A stretch of DNA of 64,000 nucleotides from Streptomyces sp. NBC_00536 (GCF_036346295.1 NZ_CP107822.1:25352-89351), one strand, 5' to 3'; counted from the stretch's first letter, positions 16,470 to 24,337 are shown. The notes: generated by a model from the sequence alone, not told the origin. A program made the numbers and translations.

Positions 16470-17258
16470 TCAGACGGCCCGGAGACGGCGGGGGGTTCGC
16501 GGCGGCGGCGGGTTGCCCGGGTCAGGCCAGTCGTCGGCCGACAGGCCGTAGGACGGCGGCTCCCAGCGGGCCGGGGCGTAGCGGCGGTACACCGTCTCCC
16601 ACGGCGCCTTGAAGTAGACCGGCAGTAGCCCGCCCGTGTTGGGGATCGGCTCGGGCGCGGCCGCGTTCTGCTCGCGAACCTGCTCGGCCACCCGTTCGGC
16701 GTGCTCGACGTGCCGGTTGCAGAACCACCGCGCGGTTGTCCAGCCGGTGCGCGGGTCCATCTCCAACACCTTGTGGTGGGAGGCCGCCCCGCACACCCCC
16801 TGTGCGTTGCGCTGGTCGACGGGCGCCGGGCTGAACCCGGCGGCGGCGGTGTAGACCGGGGAGGGCGACTCGGGCCGCAGGGGCACCGCGCTCTCCTTCG
16901 GCCCGTTGACCGTGATGCGGGGCCGGTAGACGTACGGGCGCAGGCGCGGCGCCTCGCACCCCGGAGCCTGCCCGGGGCCCCAGTCGCCCGCCGCGTCGGG
17001 CGGCTCGTAGCGGGGCGCGTCGTCGGCGACCAGGGCGTCGAACCGAGGGCGGCCCGTTCCCGAACTCCGGCCCAGGGCCCGGGCCGCGGTGCTCAGCACC
17101 CGCCCAGGCTCGCCCGGGGCAACGAAGAGGGCGTACGCCACAGCGAGGAGGAGCTCCCGCGACGGCGGGGTGGCCCGCCGGTCGCCGTAGATCCGGTGAG
17201 CGGTCTGCGTGTACGTCTCCGCCCGATCCAGGCGCGGCGCGTCGGTGGCCGGGCTCAC
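16470..17258 (-). CDS. Unknown 262-residue protein
   Basis: Starts at GTG 17258, overlapping the stop of the kinase-like gene (GTGA). The open frame continues upstream only as an out-of-frame shadow of that gene. The protein has a helical N-terminus (RAETYTQTAHRIYGDRRATP), a Pro-rich middle, a Cys/His-containing patch (GVCGAASHHKVLEM then WFCNRHVEHAERV) and a Trp/Pro-rich C-terminus ending in basic residues. No family recognised. It is one of several Cys-containing proteins in this coupled gene run. Confidence 0.65.
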   Translation of the reverse strand: MSPATDAPRLDRAETYTQTAHRIYGDRRATPPSRELLLAVAYALFVAPGEPGRVLSTAARALGRSSGTGRPRFDALVADDAPRYEPPDAAGDWGPGQAPGCEAPRLRPYVYRPRITVNGPKESAVPLRPESPSPVYTAAAGFSPAPVDQRNAQGVCGAASHHKVLEMDPRTGWTTARWFCNRHVEHAERVAEQVREQNAAAPEPIPNTGGLLPVYFKAPWETVYRRYAPARWEPPSYGLSADDWPDPGNPPPPRTPRRLRAV

Positions 17259-18802
17259 CTGACGACCGGCCGCGCATGGATGGGGATGTGGATCTCCCCG
17301 CCGCCGCAGTCGAAGTCCGCCCACTCGTGCTCGGGAGCGAGCACCCACCCGTTCTCCGTCGCAGCGCGCACCGTCTCCCGGACCGCCTCGGTCCTGCTGG
17401 TGTAGTCCCCGAGGTTCACGGAGGCGAGCGGGCTCCCGAGGTCGGAGGTGTAGGTGTCCACCGACGCCCCCCACGTGTCGGCCTCGATGTGCATGATCAG
17501 GAGGTGCGTGGCCTCCAGACCGGCGCGGGCGCCGAGTTCGAGGTAGCGGACGTGATCGGTCTGCATCACCAGCCCCTCGTACTCCGGGAAGTAGTCGACG
17601 AGGTCCTCGTGTGCCTTCTTGTCGCCCTGCTGCGCCTTGCGCAGTACGGCGACGGCATCCGCGATCCGCTCGGGGGCAAGAACGTCGTCGGTGGGCATGG
17701 TGACTCCTGTCGGGACGGGCTCGATGTGGTGCACGGAGGTGAAGCCCTCCCCGAGCAGGACATCCGGGGTGGCCTCTCGCGCGAGGCCGTGCTGCCAGCG
17801 CAGTGTGTTCTCGGGGACGCGCCGCTCGGCTGACCGCAGAGCGTTGCGAGCCAGGCAGATGTCGAGGTGAGGCAGGAAGAGCAGGGCGACGATGGGGCGC
17901 CCGCGCCGGCGGGCCCGCTCCACCAGCCCGGCCCGCACGTGGGGCTCCACATTGGTGCTGTCGAGGAAGACCGTCCTCCCGGCGCCCAGATGCTCCTCCA
18001 GGAGGGCGTTCTGCCGCTCCACGGCGGCCGGGGTGACGGACTGGTCGCCCGCGGCGCCGCCGATCTCGCCCCGCAGGGAGTCGAGGCAGACCACAGCGTC
18101 CACCGCCGCAGCCTGGGCGTACGTCGACTTCCCCGAGGCCCCGGGGCCGACCGCGACCAGCAGTGTGCCGGGGACGAGGTCGAGGGCCGGGATGACCAGG
18201 AAGCGCGTTGTCGCCGTGCCCAGGCCGAGGTCGACGTCTTCAGGGTCGTCCTGGACGGCCCATTCGGCGGTCGCTTCGATGTCGACCTCCCCGGTGCCGT
18301 AGTAGACGGTGACGCCGCCGTCGGCGTCCGTCTCGGTGTAGGAAAGCAGCTCCATGTCGCGGTCCGGGTCGTCCGTGCCGTACGTCCGGCGCAGGCACGA
18401 GGGGCAGCGCCAGACCGGCTCACCCTCCACCTCGAACGGCTCCGTCGCGGCCACGCAGTCGGGGCACGGCGGCGCGGAGAGGAGGAGGCCAGGACGGTCG
18501 GCCCCCAGCTCGCGGACCGACCACCCGTGCTCCCGCAGCAGGTCGGCGTAGGCGGAGACGAGAACGTGCTCCTCGGCGGCGGCGCCGTCAAAGGAGATCC
18601 CGTTGAGCACGCTCGGGAACGGGGTGCGGTGGCCCACCCGGACCTGACCCGATCCGGGCAGGCCCGCGGAGCACAGGAACCCGGCGGTGGCCACCTTGCC
18701 GGTGGCGTCGAACTGCGCGGCGGGGTGCTGTGTCAGGAGGAGGGAGCTCGCGGCCGCGGCCGCCGCTTCGTCCCGGTCGGGGGTGCTGATCTGCTGGATC
18801 AT
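17255..18802 (-). CDS. P-loop kinase, polynucleotide-5'-kinase-like, with zinc ribbon
   Basis: A 515-residue protein in three parts. Residues 1-110 are unknown. A four-Cys zinc ribbon follows, with CPDC at 113-116 and CPSC at 133-136. A kinase domain from about 205 to 390 has Walker A GPGASGKST (219-227), DSLR (241-244) aligning with the Asp-x-x-Arg active site of T4 Pnk-type 5'-kinases, and VFLDSTN (278-284). A C-terminal region of unknown type ends with a beta-rich stretch. It belongs to the AAA_33/zeta-toxin-like kinase class; whether the substrate is RNA, DNA or a small molecule cannot be told. ATG 18802 overlaps the stop of the gene upstream. Confidence 0.75.
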   Translation of the reverse strand: MIQQISTPDRDEAAAAAASSLLLTQHPAAQFDATGKVATAGFLCSAGLPGSGQVRVGHRTPFPSVLNGISFDGAAAEEHVLVSAYADLLREHGWSVRELGADRPGLLLSAPPCPDCVAATEPFEVEGEPVWRCPSCLRRTYGTDDPDRDMELLSYTETDADGGVTVYYGTGEVDIEATAEWAVQDDPEDVDLGLGTATTRFLVIPALDLVPGTLLVAVGPGASGKSTYAQAAAVDAVVCLDSLRGEIGGAAGDQSVTPAAVERQNALLEEHLGAGRTVFLDSTNVEPHVRAGLVERARRRGRPIVALLFLPHLDICLARNALRSAERRVPENTLRWQHGLAREATPDVLLGEGFTSVHHIEPVPTGVTMPTDDVLAPERIADAVAVLRKAQQGDKKAHEDLVDYFPEYEGLVMQTDHVRYLELGARAGLEATHLLIMHIEADTWGASVDTYTSDLGSPLASVNLGDYTSRTEAVRETVRAATENGWVLAPEHEWADFDCGGGEIHIPIHARPVVR

Positions 18803-19197
18803 CCCTGCATCTCCTCGTCGTCGTCGGCCAGCTGCTGGAGGACGGTCCGCACCGCGACCTCCGGGTCGAGTGCGACCGCGTCCAGCAACGGCTTGTGCAG
18901 CGAACCGTGTCCGGCCACGAAGCCCTGGTGGTAGCGGCACTCGACGTCATGGGTCTCCGCGCACGCGGGGCAGCTCTCCCAGTCGGTGTCGTACGGCTCG
19001 ACCTCCACCCGGTGCTCCGGACCGGAGGAGGGGAGCACCAGCGCGGCCTCGGGGCGGGCGACGCCGAGCGAGCGCGCGGCCCAGTCGGCGGGCAGCTCCC
19101 GCACCTTCAGGGCGAGTGCGGCCGCGACGGCGGGCTGGTGCTCGACGAGGCGGCGCCACAGGTCATCGGCGGTGGCCATGGGGTCGTGGAGCGTCAC
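18799..19197 (-). CDS. Unknown 132-residue protein with Cys pair
   Basis: Starts at GTG 19197, overlapping the upstream stop (GTGA); ATG 19179 is an alternative. The N-terminal half is helical (ADDLWRRLVEHQPAVAAALA). A CPAC motif then a single Cys and His (ETHDVECRYHQG) suggest a small zinc site. The acidic tail DDDEEM overlaps the start of the kinase-like gene, with which it is translationally coupled. Function unknown, though strict coupling suggests it works with the kinase-like protein. Confidence 0.65.
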   Translation of the reverse strand: MTLHDPMATADDLWRRLVEHQPAVAAALALKVRELPADWAARSLGVARPEAALVLPSSGPEHRVEVEPYDTDWESCPACAETHDVECRYHQGFVAGHGSLHKPLLDAVALDPEVAVRTVLQQLADDDEEMQG

Positions 19198-19955
19198 AGC
19201 GCCTTCTCCTTCCGCTGGACCGTGCTGATCAGCAGGCCGTTGGCACGTCCGCGCACTCGCAGGAGGTACTCCTCGGGGTCGAACGCCTTGGAGGCCTTGA
19301 GCTCTGCGCCCGAGAGCGTCCAGTCGGCCAGGTCCGCCACCTCGCGGGCGGCGCGCAGGGCGTCGTCCTGGGAGGCGAAGGCCGCCATCGCCCTGCCGTC
19401 GTGGTGCCCCAGCTGCCACGGGTAGATGCGGCCGTGACCCTCCTGGCGAAGCTCCTCCGGGAGCTCGTACACCCGCAGGCCGGGCACCGGCTCCACGGCC
19501 TCCACGGAGACGGTGACGTCGGTGCCGATGAACCGGAGCACGTGGGGGAAGGCCACCTGAACGGGCCACCTGTCGGGATCCACGGTGGGGTGGGTGAAGC
19601 GCACCGGCTTGCCCAGGCCCCGCGCATAGCGGATCTCGGATGTGGTCGACTCCCCGACGTAGTCCCCGACGACCAGGATCTCGTCAGCGAGCCGGATCTT
19701 GGCGCGGTGCAGGTTGTCGAGCTCGTCCTTCAGGTCCTCGGCCCGCGCCGGGTCGGCCCACAGCGGGTGCGGTTCCTTGAGGTCGAAGCCCGGCTTGACC
19801 ACGATCCGGCCGGCGGCGGTCTCCTGGACATCGGCCTGCGTCATCTCGGACATGAACCGCGTGCTGCCGCAGATCGCGACGATGACCGGCAGGCCCAGGT
19901 CGCGCTTGGCCCTCGTGAGCTGCTGCTCCGGGGTCAGTAACCGCGGATAGGACAT
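19194..19955 (-). CDS. Nucleoside 2-deoxyribosyltransferase-like/DUF4406-type protein
   Basis: A 253-residue cytoplasmic protein. The N-terminal 140 residues show the Rossmann-like nucleoside deoxyribosyltransferase pattern: strand VIVAICGSTRF (residues 24-34), then LHRAKIRLADEILVVGDYVG and ESTTSEIRYARGLGKPVRF, where the Gly-x-Ser-Thr and Glu-Ile positions match the family. Such proteins split or transfer the glycosidic bond of nucleosides or nucleotides, and the fold is shared with TIR and SLOG-type enzymes. The C-terminal 100 residues are unrelated and unrecognised. ATG 19955 is preceded by AGAAGGAGAAAC, a strong ribosome binding site, so this may be a strong internal translation start in the run. 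Confidence 0.7.
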   Translation of the reverse strand: MSYPRLLTPEQQLTRAKRDLGLPVIVAICGSTRFMSEMTQADVQETAAGRIVVKPGFDLKEPHPLWADPARAEDLKDELDNLHRAKIRLADEILVVGDYVGESTTSEIRYARGLGKPVRFTHPTVDPDRWPVQVAFPHVLRFIGTDVTVSVEAVEPVPGLRVYELPEELRQEGHGRIYPWQLGHHDGRAMAAFASQDDALRAAREVADLADWTLSGAELKASKAFDPEEYLLRVRGRANGLLISTVQRKEKAL

Positions 19956-19992
19956 GGTTTCTCCTTCTCTGGATTCCTGTTGAGGGGGTTGG

Positions 19993-20148
19993 TCAGAACC
20001 GGCGGCGCATCCAGGCGGGGAAGCGCCCTGCGCACAACGAGCAGGTCAGGCGGCCCAGGACCAGGCGCCACCCGGTGGCCGCCGCGTGGACGAAGGTGGT
20101 GTCCGTCATCCCGCAGCGGCTGCACTCGGGTTGTGCCGGGCAGGTCAC
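19993..20148 (-). CDS. 51-residue zinc-ribbon mini-protein
   Basis: Starts at GTG 20148, overlapping the upstream stop (GTGA). Two Cys-x-x-Cys pairs, CSRC near residue 9 and CSLC near residue 37, with intervening hydrophobic strands, form a textbook four-Cys zinc ribbon of minimal size. The C-terminus is basic and aromatic (RFPAWMRRRF). Longer overlapping frames here are shadows. Function unknown; such mini-ribbons often bind nucleic acid or act as subunits. Confidence 0.65.
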   Translation of the reverse strand: MTCPAQPECSRCGMTDTTFVHAAATGWRLVLGRLTCSLCAGRFPAWMRRRF

Positions 20149-20345
20149 CGCAGCAGGCCGCGGCGCCCGAGCTGATAGCCGCCGATCCATCCGCCCGCGA
20201 CCTGAACGGCCATCATGGCGGCGCCACCGGCGAGGACGCGGGGCAGACTGAGGTCGTTGGCGCCCGGCAGCAGGACGGCGGCCATGGCAGCGATCCCGAT
20301 GAGCCCGGGCAACAGGACGACCCACAGGAGGAAGCGCATGTTCAC
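20145..20345 (-). CDS. 66-residue two-TM membrane protein
   Basis: Starts at GTG 20345 (GTG AAC ATG), overlapping the upstream stop; ATG 20339 is the alternative. Two hydrophobic helices (LLWVVLLPGLIGIAAMAAVLL and LAGGAAMMAVQVAGGWIGGY) are joined by a short polar turn, with a basic C-terminus (LGRRGLLR) predicted to be cytoplasmic. No family recognised. It is the only integral membrane protein in the first half of the coupled run. Confidence 0.65.
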   Translation of the reverse strand: MNMRFLLWVVLLPGLIGIAAMAAVLLPGANDLSLPRVLAGGAAMMAVQVAGGWIGGYQLGRRGLLR

Positions 20346-20803
20346 GGCCGGGTCTCCTGCTGCTCGGCGGTCGGATTCATCATGAGGGCGAAGGCCTCCC
20401 GGAAGACCGGGACGTTTTCGCTGGTCATCGTGTACGCGATGGCCTTCTGCCAGCTGGGGTGGTCGGGGTCGTACTTGACGGCGACGGGTGCCGCGGTGCC
20501 CTCGGGCCACCAGCCCTTGCGGACCCCGCGCGTCACCGCCCGGGACAGAGCGATGGTCGGGCCGCGCAGCTGGTCAGCGAACTCGGCGCGCAGGGTCTCC
20601 GCGGACTCGCTCCCGTCGGCGTCGACGACGAGCCGGGCGAAGCGCAGGGCGTTGGCCGGCAGGTCCCCGAGGTACTGCAAGGCCCGCTCGACGGACCACG
20701 TGGTGTCGACGGTGGTGACGGTCAGCTCCGCATTGTGCTGGGCGGCCAGGAGGACCAGCTTCTCGGCGAAGGCCTTGTCGGCACCCTCAATGGTGATCTT
20801 CAC
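20342..20803 (-). CDS. Unknown 153-residue protein
   Basis: Starts at GTG 20803, overlapping the NUDIX stop (GTGA). Soluble, mixed alpha/beta: the N-terminus (MKITIEGADKAFAEKLVLLAAQHNA) reads as a strand-helix unit of a ferredoxin-like or sensor domain, followed by TVTTVDTTWSVERALQYLGDLP split by short loops. The C-terminal half contains KGWWPEG and a DPDHPSWQKA segment. No catalytic motif recognised. Its coupling to the NUDIX gene suggests they act in the same process. Confidence 0.65.
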   Translation of the reverse strand: MKITIEGADKAFAEKLVLLAAQHNAELTVTTVDTTWSVERALQYLGDLPANALRFARLVVDADGSESAETLRAEFADQLRGPTIALSRAVTRGVRKGWWPEGTAAPVAVKYDPDHPSWQKAIAYTMTSENVPVFREAFALMMNPTAEQQETRP

Positions 20804-21216
20804 GCGGTGGCCGCCGCGGCGAGGATGTCGGCGTGGTCGAAGGCGAGCTGCGCGGGGAGGGAGTCAACGGGCCACCAGCGGGCGGACGTTGCGTCGTCCC
20901 CGGCCTGTACCGCGGTGCCGGTGGGCACGGTCACCGCGTACGCGACGGTGACGAAACGGCCCCGCGGGTCGCGGTCGGGCTGGTCGAAGGTGCCGACCTG
21001 GCGCAGGTCGCCTTCGACCACGCGCAGCCCGGTCTCCTCGGCCAGCTCCCTCACGGCCGCCGCGCGGCTCGTCTCCCCGGCGTCGACCCAGCCGCCGGGC
21101 AGCGCCCAGGCGCCCTTGTGCGGCGGCCAGCCGCGTTCGATCAGCAGCACCAGGCCGTCCGGAGTGGTGGCCACGATATCGGCGGTGAGGCGGATGTTCT
21201 CGACGGTCTCGGTCAT
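20800..21216 (-). CDS. NUDIX hydrolase
   Basis: A 138-residue enzyme with a complete NUDIX box: GGWVDAGET followed by RELAEETGL, giving the G-x5-E-x7-REUxEExGU pattern that binds Mg2+ and cleaves nucleoside diphosphates linked to another moiety. Flanking GAWALP and WWPVDSLP segments are typical of MutT/ADP-ribose pyrophosphatase relatives. The exact substrate cannot be read. ATG 21216 has AAAGGA 6 nt upstream. This is the first gene of the ten-gene minus-strand run; the 173-bp region upstream of it, to the recombinase stop, should hold the main promoter. Confidence 0.9.
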   Translation of the reverse strand: MTETVENIRLTADIVATTPDGLVLLIERGWPPHKGAWALPGGWVDAGETSRAAAVRELAEETGLRVVEGDLRQVGTFDQPDRDPRGRFVTVAYAVTVPTGTAVQAGDDATSARWWPVDSLPAQLAFDHADILAAAATA

Positions 21217-21389
21217 GTGGGTCCTTTCGGTGAATTCTTGTCCTGTTCTTCGGGTTCTACATGAGCGAGTGTGCCGGTCACCCCCTCTCCCGTCTAGCCC
21301 CCGGAGAAACTTGGCGAAATTCTGCACACGATCGGGTGACGTGAACAGCTGAGCCGCAGGATCCGAGCACGGCCATCGACCAGCCGCGT

Positions 21390-22529
21390 TCAGGTAGTTC
21401 CCTCCTCCAGGGCGCCGGCGACGTCGGCTGCAAGCCCGTAGCCGGGGCTGTCGTCGAGGAGTTCCTTGCGGGCGTTGTAGCGCTGAGTGGTGCGCGAGTC
21501 CTTGTGGTCGGCCCAGCGCTGCACCTTGTCCGGGCGGGCGTCCGGCCGGGCCAGGGCGTGGGTGATGGCGTCGACCTTCGTGCCGTGCGGGCCCCGCAGC
21601 GGCAGGTTGGCGCGCTTGGCGACGGCCTGGAGGGTCCGCCACACGGCCGGTTCGTCGAGCTGGCCGCCGGTGGCGGTGCAGAACAGCCAGCCCTCGGTCC
21701 GGCCGTCGAGGTAGCTCTGGAGCGCGTCCCAGGCCGCCGGCGGGATCGGCTTCTTGCCCCGCCCGCCGCCCTTCATCTTCTCCAGCAGCAGCACGCGGTG
21801 CCCCTTGTCGTAGGCGAGGTCCGCCACGCGGGCGTTGAGGAGGGCATCGATGCGCAGGCAACAGGTGTAGAGCACCAGGAGCATCGCGTACGTACGCTGC
21901 CGGTACGCCGCGATACGGTGCTCGTCCCGGGCCGTGACCAGCAGCTTTGCCCACTCCCGCTCGGTGTAGCCGGGGGTCGAAGAGTAGTCCGGGTCCAGGT
22001 AGGGGCGCTGCACGGCGTCGAAGGGATTCTTCACCCCGTCCTCGCTGATCTTGTCCAGGAAGCCGAAGAAACTGGAGGCGGCCGACAGGGCGTTGGCCCG
22101 GGAGGCGTCCGAGTACAAGGCGCCCGTGCGGGCCATCTCGCCCCGCGGGCCGCCCTTGACCGGGACCCACTTCGGGGTGACCTCCAGCCAGAGCCGGAAG
22201 CCGTCGGCGAGCGTGAACTTCACGGCCATCGGGTGAGCGCCGTGCTCCCGGGCGAACTCCTCGAAGACGCGGAACCCGCGGGCGTACGACTTCATCGTGT
22301 TCGCCGACCGCTGGTGCGCGATCCACGACGCGGCGAGCGTCGGCAACGGATCGCCCTCGCCGTACAGCGCGAGCAGATGCTCGTACAGCTTCCGCGCGTG
22401 CTCGGGCCACAGGTCGCGCGGATCGCTGCGCAGGGTCGAGAGCGTCGAGCGGGGCGACCGGGCCACTTCCGAACCCGGCGTGTCGGTCAATTCACCTGAT
22501 TGCGGTACATCCTGATCCGGTGTCAGCAT
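21390..22529 (-). CDS. Tyrosine recombinase/integrase
   Basis: A 379-residue site-specific recombinase. After an N-terminal SAM-like DNA-binding domain (TMKSYARGFRVFEEFAREHG at about 79-98), the catalytic set is complete: R226 in CCLRIDALL, K251 in EKMKGG, H324-x-x-R327 in ITHALAR, H342 in WADHKDS and the nucleophile Y351 in TTQRYN. It could integrate the element, resolve multimers or invert DNA. No tRNA-based att site is visible nearby. ATG 22529 is chosen although GTG 22574 is also open; with the latter, the inverted repeat at 22534-22557 would lie inside the gene. It is divergent from an HTH protein gene. Confidence 0.88.
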   Translation of the reverse strand: MLTPDQDVPQSGELTDTPGSEVARSPRSTLSTLRSDPRDLWPEHARKLYEHLLALYGEGDPLPTLAASWIAHQRSANTMKSYARGFRVFEEFAREHGAHPMAVKFTLADGFRLWLEVTPKWVPVKGGPRGEMARTGALYSDASRANALSAASSFFGFLDKISEDGVKNPFDAVQRPYLDPDYSSTPGYTEREWAKLLVTARDEHRIAAYRQRTYAMLLVLYTCCLRIDALLNARVADLAYDKGHRVLLLEKMKGGGRGKKPIPPAAWDALQSYLDGRTEGWLFCTATGGQLDEPAVWRTLQAVAKRANLPLRGPHGTKVDAITHALARPDARPDKVQRWADHKDSRTTQRYNARKELLDDSPGYGLAADVAGALEEGTT

Positions 22530-22533
22530 CCTG

Positions 22534-22557
22534 ACAGGATAACTGTAATTATCCTGT
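22534..22557. promoter_or_regulatory. Inverted repeat ACAGGATAA-N6-TTATCCTGT
   Basis: A perfect 9-bp inverted repeat around CTGTAA, directly upstream of recombinase ATG 22529 and unusually AT-rich for this DNA. It overlaps the likely recombinase promoter and looks like an operator or a recombinase core site. Confidence 0.65.
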
Positions 22558-22599
22558 GTGTTCGTTCCGGTCACTCCGGCGGGTGAATCCGGCCGAAGA

Positions 22600-22645
22600 T
22601 GTCAGCAAAACCCTGACACTGTCAGTCGTCAGGTCTAACCTGACG
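22600..22645. promoter_or_regulatory. Cluster of TGTCAG/CTGACA hexamers before the HTH gene
   Basis: TGTCAG at 22600-22605, CTGACA at 22613-22618, TGTCAG at 22620-22625, and the perfect inverted repeat GTCAGGT-CTA-ACCTGAC at 22628-22644, ending 4 nt before ATG 22649. Two more copies (22521-22526 and 22531-22536) flank the recombinase start. The array fits cooperative binding by a regulator controlling both divergent genes. Confidence 0.6.
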
Positions 22646-22648
22646 CTC

Positions 22649-23449
22649 ATGGATGAGACGAACGACCAACCCGACGAGCGGGCCCGACCCCCGGCGCTGA
22701 CTCCGGTCGACGAGGCGATGCTCGCCCGCGCCCACACCCTCATGCAGATCGTCGAGGCAGGACTGCGCGACGTCTCCGAGCGCTACCGCGACGACGACCA
22801 CGGCCGCGTGCTCCGCGACGCCCTGTTCATCCAGGGCCTCGCCGATGATCTGGTCACCAAGGCCGTCATCGCCGAGCGCGAGCGCGGAGCGAGCTGGACG
22901 GCCATCGGCAACGCCGCCGACATCTCCCGCCAGTCCGCCCACGAGCGCTGGAACACCAAGGTCGCCGCCTGGGTGCTGATGGGCCGCCAGCGCAGCGGCA
23001 TCGGCCGCGGCGAGGCCGACCCGGCCACCCACGCCCAGTACCTGGGCGAGTGGCTCGACGCCCTGGTCGGCAAGGGCCGCGACGCCATCAGCCGACTCCT
23101 GCCCTCCCTGTCTGACCCGGCCGCCCGCCAGGAGGCCAACGACCGCCGCGCCGAGGTGAAGCGCCTTGAGCAGCGGGCCGAGGAACTGGGCATGGAGTGC
23201 GAGGCCGCGTACCACGCGGCGATGGCGGCGGCCGGTACGGATGCCGCCGAGGAGAAGCGCGCGGTGTGGGCCGCCAAGCACTTCGCCCGCGCCGAGGTCT
23301 TCGAGCGGCTCGCCGTCATCGAGGAGCCCGCCGCAGCCGACCGACGCCGTCGCGCGGCACAACTGCGCGCCGTCGCCGAGGGCATCCTCCGCCAGGACGG
23401 ACTCGACTCCGAGACCCGGCTGCCCACCGGCACAACCACCGTGGCGTAG
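22649..23449 (+). CDS. HTH-containing protein divergent from the recombinase
   Basis: A 266-residue soluble, highly helical protein. Residues about 85-110 (RGASWTAIGNAADISRQSAH) form a clear helix-turn-helix of the type found at the end of sigma-like or resolvase-like DNA binders. The middle and C-terminal parts are long charged helices (EVKRLEQRAEELGMECEAA), probably a coiled coil for dimerisation. ATG 22649 lacks a ribosome binding site and sits 4 nt after an inverted repeat, consistent with a leaderless, autoregulated transcript. It is a likely regulator or accessory factor of the recombinase (inference from divergence and shared sites). Confidence 0.7.
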   Translation: MDETNDQPDERARPPALTPVDEAMLARAHTLMQIVEAGLRDVSERYRDDDHGRVLRDALFIQGLADDLVTKAVIAERERGASWTAIGNAADISRQSAHERWNTKVAAWVLMGRQRSGIGRGEADPATHAQYLGEWLDALVGKGRDAISRLLPSLSDPAARQEANDRRAEVKRLEQRAEELGMECEAAYHAAMAAAGTDAAEEKRAVWAAKHFARAEVFERLAVIEEPAAADRRRRAAQLRAVAEGILRQDGLDSETRLPTGTTTVA

Positions 23450-23540
23450 AGCCGACTTGGGTGCTCGTGCCTACCGGTGTCAGCACCCGGACATACCGTT
23501 GCAACCACCACCGTTCCGCCAATGAAAGGCCACCGACACC

Positions 23541-23777
23541 ATGGACCATCTGACCCGCCGTGCCGCCGACGTCATCGCCGAGGCCCTGGCCGACGGGCGC
23601 GACGTCGCCGAGTTCCTCGCGCACGCGCTGTGCACCGTCGCCGCCAAGGAGGGCGGCACGGAAGAGGTCCTGCGCAACCGCTCCGGGTCCTGGGAGGCCG
23701 GTTACGTCCGCAGCCTCATGGAAGGCACCGTGGGCCCGGACGGCGAGGCCCTGGCAACGTACCGGGAGGACGTGTGA
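23541..23777 (+). CDS. Small 78-residue helical protein
   Basis: First gene of a coupled plus-strand run. ATG 23541 has AAAGG about 12 nt upstream. It is helical, acidic and soluble (TRRAADVIAEALADGRDVAE), without a known motif. Its stop overlaps the next start (ATG 23777). The 91 bp upstream contain a GGTG/CACC inverted repeat around a TGTCAG hexamer (23477-23482), the same hexamer as in the recombinase regulatory region. Function unknown. Confidence 0.65.
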   Translation: MDHLTRRAADVIAEALADGRDVAEFLAHALCTVAAKEGGTEEVLRNRSGSWEAGYVRSLMEGTVGPDGEALATYREDV

Positions 23778-23953
23778 TGCCGACCTTCCTCACCGTCGCC
23801 ATGCTGCTCGGCGCCGCCGCGATGGCCTGGTTCTTCGTGGGCCTGATGCGCGTGCACTCCGGCCGGGCCAAGAACGTGATCGAGGGCATGACACCCAGGC
23901 GGGTCGTCAACCGGCGCCTTCTCCGCCAGATCCACGAACGGAACAGCCGGTGA
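23777..23953 (+). CDS. 58-residue single-TM protein
   Basis: Starts at ATG 23777, overlapping the upstream stop. The N-terminal 25 residues (MPTFLTVAMLLGAAAMAWFF) form one membrane helix; the rest is short and strongly basic (NRRLLRQIHERNSR), predicted to be cytoplasmic. Its stop overlaps the next GTG (GTGA). No family recognised. Tiny bitopic proteins are frequent in conjugative elements of this group, but no specific role can be given. Confidence 0.6.
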   Translation: MPTFLTVAMLLGAAAMAWFFVGLMRVHSGRAKNVIEGMTPRRVVNRRLLRQIHERNSR

Positions 23954-24306
23954 CCGATGCCGTGAACAGCGGCACCCGCTACCGCTGGCAGCGTGCCGCG
24001 CACACCGTGCTCGCCGACCTCCTCCGGGACGGCGCCGCGCACGATCTGCCACCGCTGACCTGGACACTCGACCCCGGCGGGTCACTGGCCGGTGAGGCCG
24101 ACAGCAGCACCTACACCCCCGCCGAGCAGCGCGCAGCGGTCCAGGCGTGGGCCGACCACATCGGCACGATCGTCGAATCCCATCCCATGATCGGCCGCCG
24201 CGAGCAGCTGTACGCGGGGTGGACCGTCGTGGATACGGCGGTCACCGGATCCATCCGCGCCACCCTCCTCACGGCCGAGCTGCGTCCGCCGGCAGAAGCC
24301 CCGTGA
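23950..24306 (+). CDS. Unknown 118-residue protein
   Basis: Starts at GTG 23950, overlapping the preceding stop. A soluble protein with a helical N-terminus (RYRWQRAAHTVLADLLRDGA), a Pro/Trp turn (LPPLTWTLDPGGSLAGEAD) and a C-terminal strand region (YAGWTVVDTAVTGSIRATL). No cysteine cluster, TM segment or catalytic motif. The fold could be a small alpha/beta sandwich. The gene is coupled upstream and followed after 31 bp by the first of three related genes. Confidence 0.6.
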   Translation: MTDAVNSGTRYRWQRAAHTVLADLLRDGAAHDLPPLTWTLDPGGSLAGEADSSTYTPAEQRAAVQAWADHIGTIVESHPMIGRREQLYAGWTVVDTAVTGSIRATLLTAELRPPAEAP

Positions 24307-24337
24307 CCATCCCACCTCTCGAAAGGCCGACCACCCC

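Noticed and set aside
21217..21389. A tRNA or att site next to the recombinase
   Set aside because: No cloverleaf or tRNA-like 3' end is visible in the 173-bp gap, and no matching repeat was found elsewhere in the window by eye.
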